Origin: an uncultured SAR116 cluster alpha proteobacterium | Lineage (GTDB): Bacteria > Pseudomonadota > Alphaproteobacteria > Puniceispirillales > Marisalimonadaceae | Length of the DNA: 45,658 nucleotides | Assembly (NCBI GenBank): GCA_902615325.1 | Contig: CACMOJ010000013.1 | Location: forward strand, 1-45,658 | Reading direction: 5' to 3' | In this document: in pieces, positions 43,528 through 45,658 of the stretch | How the letters are laid out: each line of letters starts with the position of its first letter | Numbering within the stretch: position 1 is the stretch's first letter | Program-made: the position numbers and the translations under genes | Notes under the pieces: model-generated | Told to the model about the DNA's origin: nothing | What the model saw: the letters and a program-made list of their open reading frames with translations, nothing else | The model's database searches: none

Positions 43528-45282
43528 TTAAATTCTTTTAGAAAAATCTTTTAAATTAGAGTTAATTTTTTCATCCGGTATATGAAATCTGTCAATTATA
43601 TTATTCCAATCATCATTTTTATAATCACTTTTAAAAATTTTAAATTCCCTAGTATCAGTAAAGTTTTCATTTAAATTTTCATGAGAATACAACGTTAATA
43701 AACATGACCTTTGGTCTATACTTCTTAATTTAGATGCTATTTCAATAACCTTTTCAAAACTCTCATCCAAAAAATATCCTAAAATTAAATCTTTAAGTCT
43801 ATTATCTGATGAAGATTGTCCTTGCGGAATAGGATCTAAATCAAATGCTTTTTCTAACAATTCCAACCCTTTTTGTATTTTTCCAACTCTAACTAAAACT
43901 TCACCAAAACCCGCTAATACTCTTGGGTCATTAGGAACCATTTGAAAAGCTTTTTGACCGTGATCTTCTGCTAAACCATATTCATGGTTACTTAAATATA
44001 CAGCTGAAAGCATTCTATGACATTCAAAATCATTTTCATTACATTCCAATGCCTTTTGGATATTTTGTTTGGCTTCTTCCATAATTTTTTCAGGATCTTC
44101 TAAAAATCCTCTGAACATCGCCTGACCAAGAGTACAAACTTTCCAGGCATATGCTTGAGCATTATTTGCATCAGCTTCTATTGCTTGGTCAAAATACTTA
44201 AGAGCTTCTAAGTTAGATTCTTTTTTAAAATGATGATGTTTTTCCTTCCCTCTGAGTAGATATTCATAAGACGTCATATTTTCAGTAGGTTTTCTTTTAG
44301 ACCTTTGTAAAGAGCTAATCTCAATTTCTCCAAGAAGTGCAATCGAAATTTTTCTAACAATTTCATCTTGAACATCAAATATGTCCTCTAAAACTCTATC
44401 ATACTTATTGCTCCAAACAACACTATCATCTTTGGCATCACTTAATTCAATATTAATCCTTACCCTTTTTCCTGAAGCTCTAATACTTCCTGTAACTACA
44501 AAGTCTAAATCAAAAGCTTTAGTAAATTCTCCTAAATCTCCATAATTATTTTTATAATTGACTGATGTTTGTCTAGAAAGAATATCAAATTCTCTCATCA
44601 TCGAAAATTCTGTTATCAAATCTTCTATAATACCATCAACAAGAAACCCACTATCTTCGTCATTACCTGAATTAGTGAAAGGCAAAATAGCAAATTTTAA
44701 CTTTTTATTTTTAACGATATTTTTATTTTTCTTTAGTTTTAATTCTATTTCATTATCTGTGTATTGTCCTAGAATTGAAAAAACATCAAATTTATTAGAT
44801 ATATTTTTAAGTTCAATTTCACCTGCCTGAAACAATTTTTCTTTAATTTTATTTTTAATTTGTTGTTGAACAATATTAGAAATTAATATTTGGTCCGGAT
44901 TACATTTTGCCTCTAATCTTGCTGCAACATTAACACCTGTCCCATATATATTATTTTTTTCAATAATGACATCATCAACATGAATTCCAACTCTCCAAGA
45001 AAGTTTTGGGGTAATATCTGTTTGATCATTCATATTCAAAATTTCTTTTTGAAATTCTATTGATGCCTTGACACTCTCAACAGGACTTTGAAATTCAGCA
45101 ATAACAGAATCTCCAGCCGTATGAAATATCTTTCCATTATAATCTTCAATCTTCTTATCAATTATTGATCTACAACTATTTAGACTTTTCAGAGTATTTT
45201 CTTCATTTTCTTCCATATGTTTGCTGAAAGAAACACAGTCGGTAGCTAGAATTGTAGTTAATTTTCTTTTGATATTTGACAT
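43528..45282 (-). CDS. class III nucleotidyl cyclase with TolB-like and TPR domains
   Basis: A 584-aa signalling protein. The N-terminal cyclase homology domain (about residues 6-165) has two metal-binding Asp (D15 in ILATDCVSFS, D58 in TAGDSV) and YGTGVNVAARLEA with the Asn/Arg transition-state pair. Residues about 194-310 match the TolB N-terminal-like domain (FAILPFTNSGNDEDSGFLVDGIIEDLITEFS) and about 345-520 hold TPR repeats. No TM segment is seen, so it is soluble. Such proteins are common in alphaproteobacteria and make cAMP in response to unknown inputs. The 239-bp spacer to the next gene holds nothing I recognise beyond weak hairpins. Confidence 0.88.
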   Translation of the reverse strand: MSNIKRKLTTILATDCVSFSKHMEENEENTLKSLNSCRSIIDKKIEDYNGKIFHTAGDSVIAEFQSPVESVKASIEFQKEILNMNDQTDITPKLSWRVGIHVDDVIIEKNNIYGTGVNVAARLEAKCNPDQILISNIVQQQIKNKIKEKLFQAGEIELKNISNKFDVFSILGQYTDNEIELKLKKNKNIVKNKKLKFAILPFTNSGNDEDSGFLVDGIIEDLITEFSMMREFDILSRQTSVNYKNNYGDLGEFTKAFDLDFVVTGSIRASGKRVRINIELSDAKDDSVVWSNKYDRVLEDIFDVQDEIVRKISIALLGEIEISSLQRSKRKPTENMTSYEYLLRGKEKHHHFKKESNLEALKYFDQAIEADANNAQAYAWKVCTLGQAMFRGFLEDPEKIMEEAKQNIQKALECNENDFECHRMLSAVYLSNHEYGLAEDHGQKAFQMVPNDPRVLAGFGEVLVRVGKIQKGLELLEKAFDLDPIPQGQSSSDNRLKDLILGYFLDESFEKVIEIASKLRSIDQRSCLLTLYSHENLNENFTDTREFKIFKSDYKNDDWNNIIDRFHIPDEKINSNLKDFSKRI

Positions 45283-45521
45283 AAACTTATTATGTAATAT
45301 TTTACATATTTTTTGAAATAAAAAAATCTCTCAGCGATTATCTAGAGGCTTTAATGTTAGAAATTGATTAATTAAACTTCATTTTTTTTAACATTTTAGC
45401 CATCTAAATAAATTCATCTAGATATATATATTTTTTAACTAATTTATAACTACAAATGATTTCATCATCATTACAATTAAGCTAAGTGCGTTTATTATTT
45501 GTTATTGTAACAAATTGAATT

Positions 45522-45658
45522 TTATATTGGACAGTCCTTAAATTTAGAACCAACTGTTTCAATAACTTTAGGTATCTCTCCAACAGTATCACATATTTTT
45601 AAAATATTTGGACAATCTTTGAAAGGGTCTCCACCACATGCCTCTCTTAATATATCAA
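45522..45658 (-). CDS. C-terminus of a Cys-containing protein, runs off the window
   Basis: Reading inward from the right edge on the minus strand gives an open frame of 45 codons ending at a stop at 45522-45524. It has four Cys (CGG, DCPN, ICD, DCPI) in a helical-looking context. The start lies beyond 45658 and I do not recognise a family. Partial. Confidence 0.55.
   Translation of the reverse strand, partial: DILREACGGDPFKDCPNILKICDTVGEIPKVIETVGSKFKDCPI

Noticed and set aside
45318-45350. Weak hairpin with a T run on the minus strand between the cyclase gene and the partial edge gene
   Set aside because: Stem of only four pairs with a 12-nt loop; not enough to call a terminator.

Overview
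The window is strongly A+T-rich and tightly packed, with 1-4 nt gene overlaps, convergent genes that touch, and few long spacers. The gene content (C-P lyase operon, ACR3, PlcP/glycolipid genes, TauD/TfdA dioxygenase, GMC oxidoreductase, CoA-transferase, cytochrome c') fits a streamlined marine alphaproteobacterium of the SAR11 / HIMB59 / AEGEAN-169 kind. I cannot name the lineage from the sequence alone.

Region 1 (about 1-19535) reads as a phosphorus-starvation island. It opens with a Cys-based protein phosphatase gene, then a phosphonate ABC transporter (phnC, phnD, phnE and a long second phnE), an unknown secreted protein, a PHP-fold phosphoesterase and a hexapeptide-repeat transferase of the phosphonate type. 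On the minus strand lie phnF and a diverged phnM paralogue. Facing them is the C-P lyase operon phnGHIJKLN, then a minus-strand 2H-phosphoesterase (DUF1045), the canonical phnM and an ACR3 arsenite efflux pump. No metallo-beta-lactamase-type PhnP is present; the PHP and 2H proteins are candidates for that step. Next is a lipid-remodelling pair: a PlcP-type phospholipase C and a glycosyltransferase fused to a complete DgkA-type diacylglycerol kinase. This pair is bracketed by 78-bp direct repeats, and its upstream region shares a 51-bp element with the phosphatase gene at the start of the window. Together these genes would take up and break down phosphonates, recover phosphate from membrane phospholipids, replace them with glycolipids, and export arsenic that enters by phosphate routes.

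Region 2 (19536-20305) is the only long stretch without a recognisable protein gene. It is richer in G+C than its surroundings and holds a long inverted repeat with an anti-SD / SD-like loop, a candidate structured RNA closed by a perfect 10-bp helix, and two diverged 40-nt repeats.

Region 3 (20306-26466) has small and poorly known proteins: a DUF4174 protein, a TauD/TfdA dioxygenase, several hypotheticals, an ArsC-type arsenate reductase coupled to an unlisted 56-aa zinc ribbon, a lipoprotein, a membrane protein, ChrA and a cytochrome c'.

Region 4 (26481-43423) is mostly catabolic: zinc alcohol dehydrogenase, D-aminoacylase-type amidohydrolase, CoA-transferase and 3-hydroxyacyl-CoA dehydrogenase, glutathionyl-hydroquinone reductase, gamma-glutamyl-GABA hydrolase-like peptidase, haloacid dehalogenase, EamA transporter, SDRs, D-2-hydroxyacid dehydrogenase, RidA, amidase, TerC, GMC oxidoreductase, methyltransferase and AlaX. 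The window ends with a class III cyclase/TolB-like/TPR protein and the C-terminus of a Cys-containing protein that runs off the edge.
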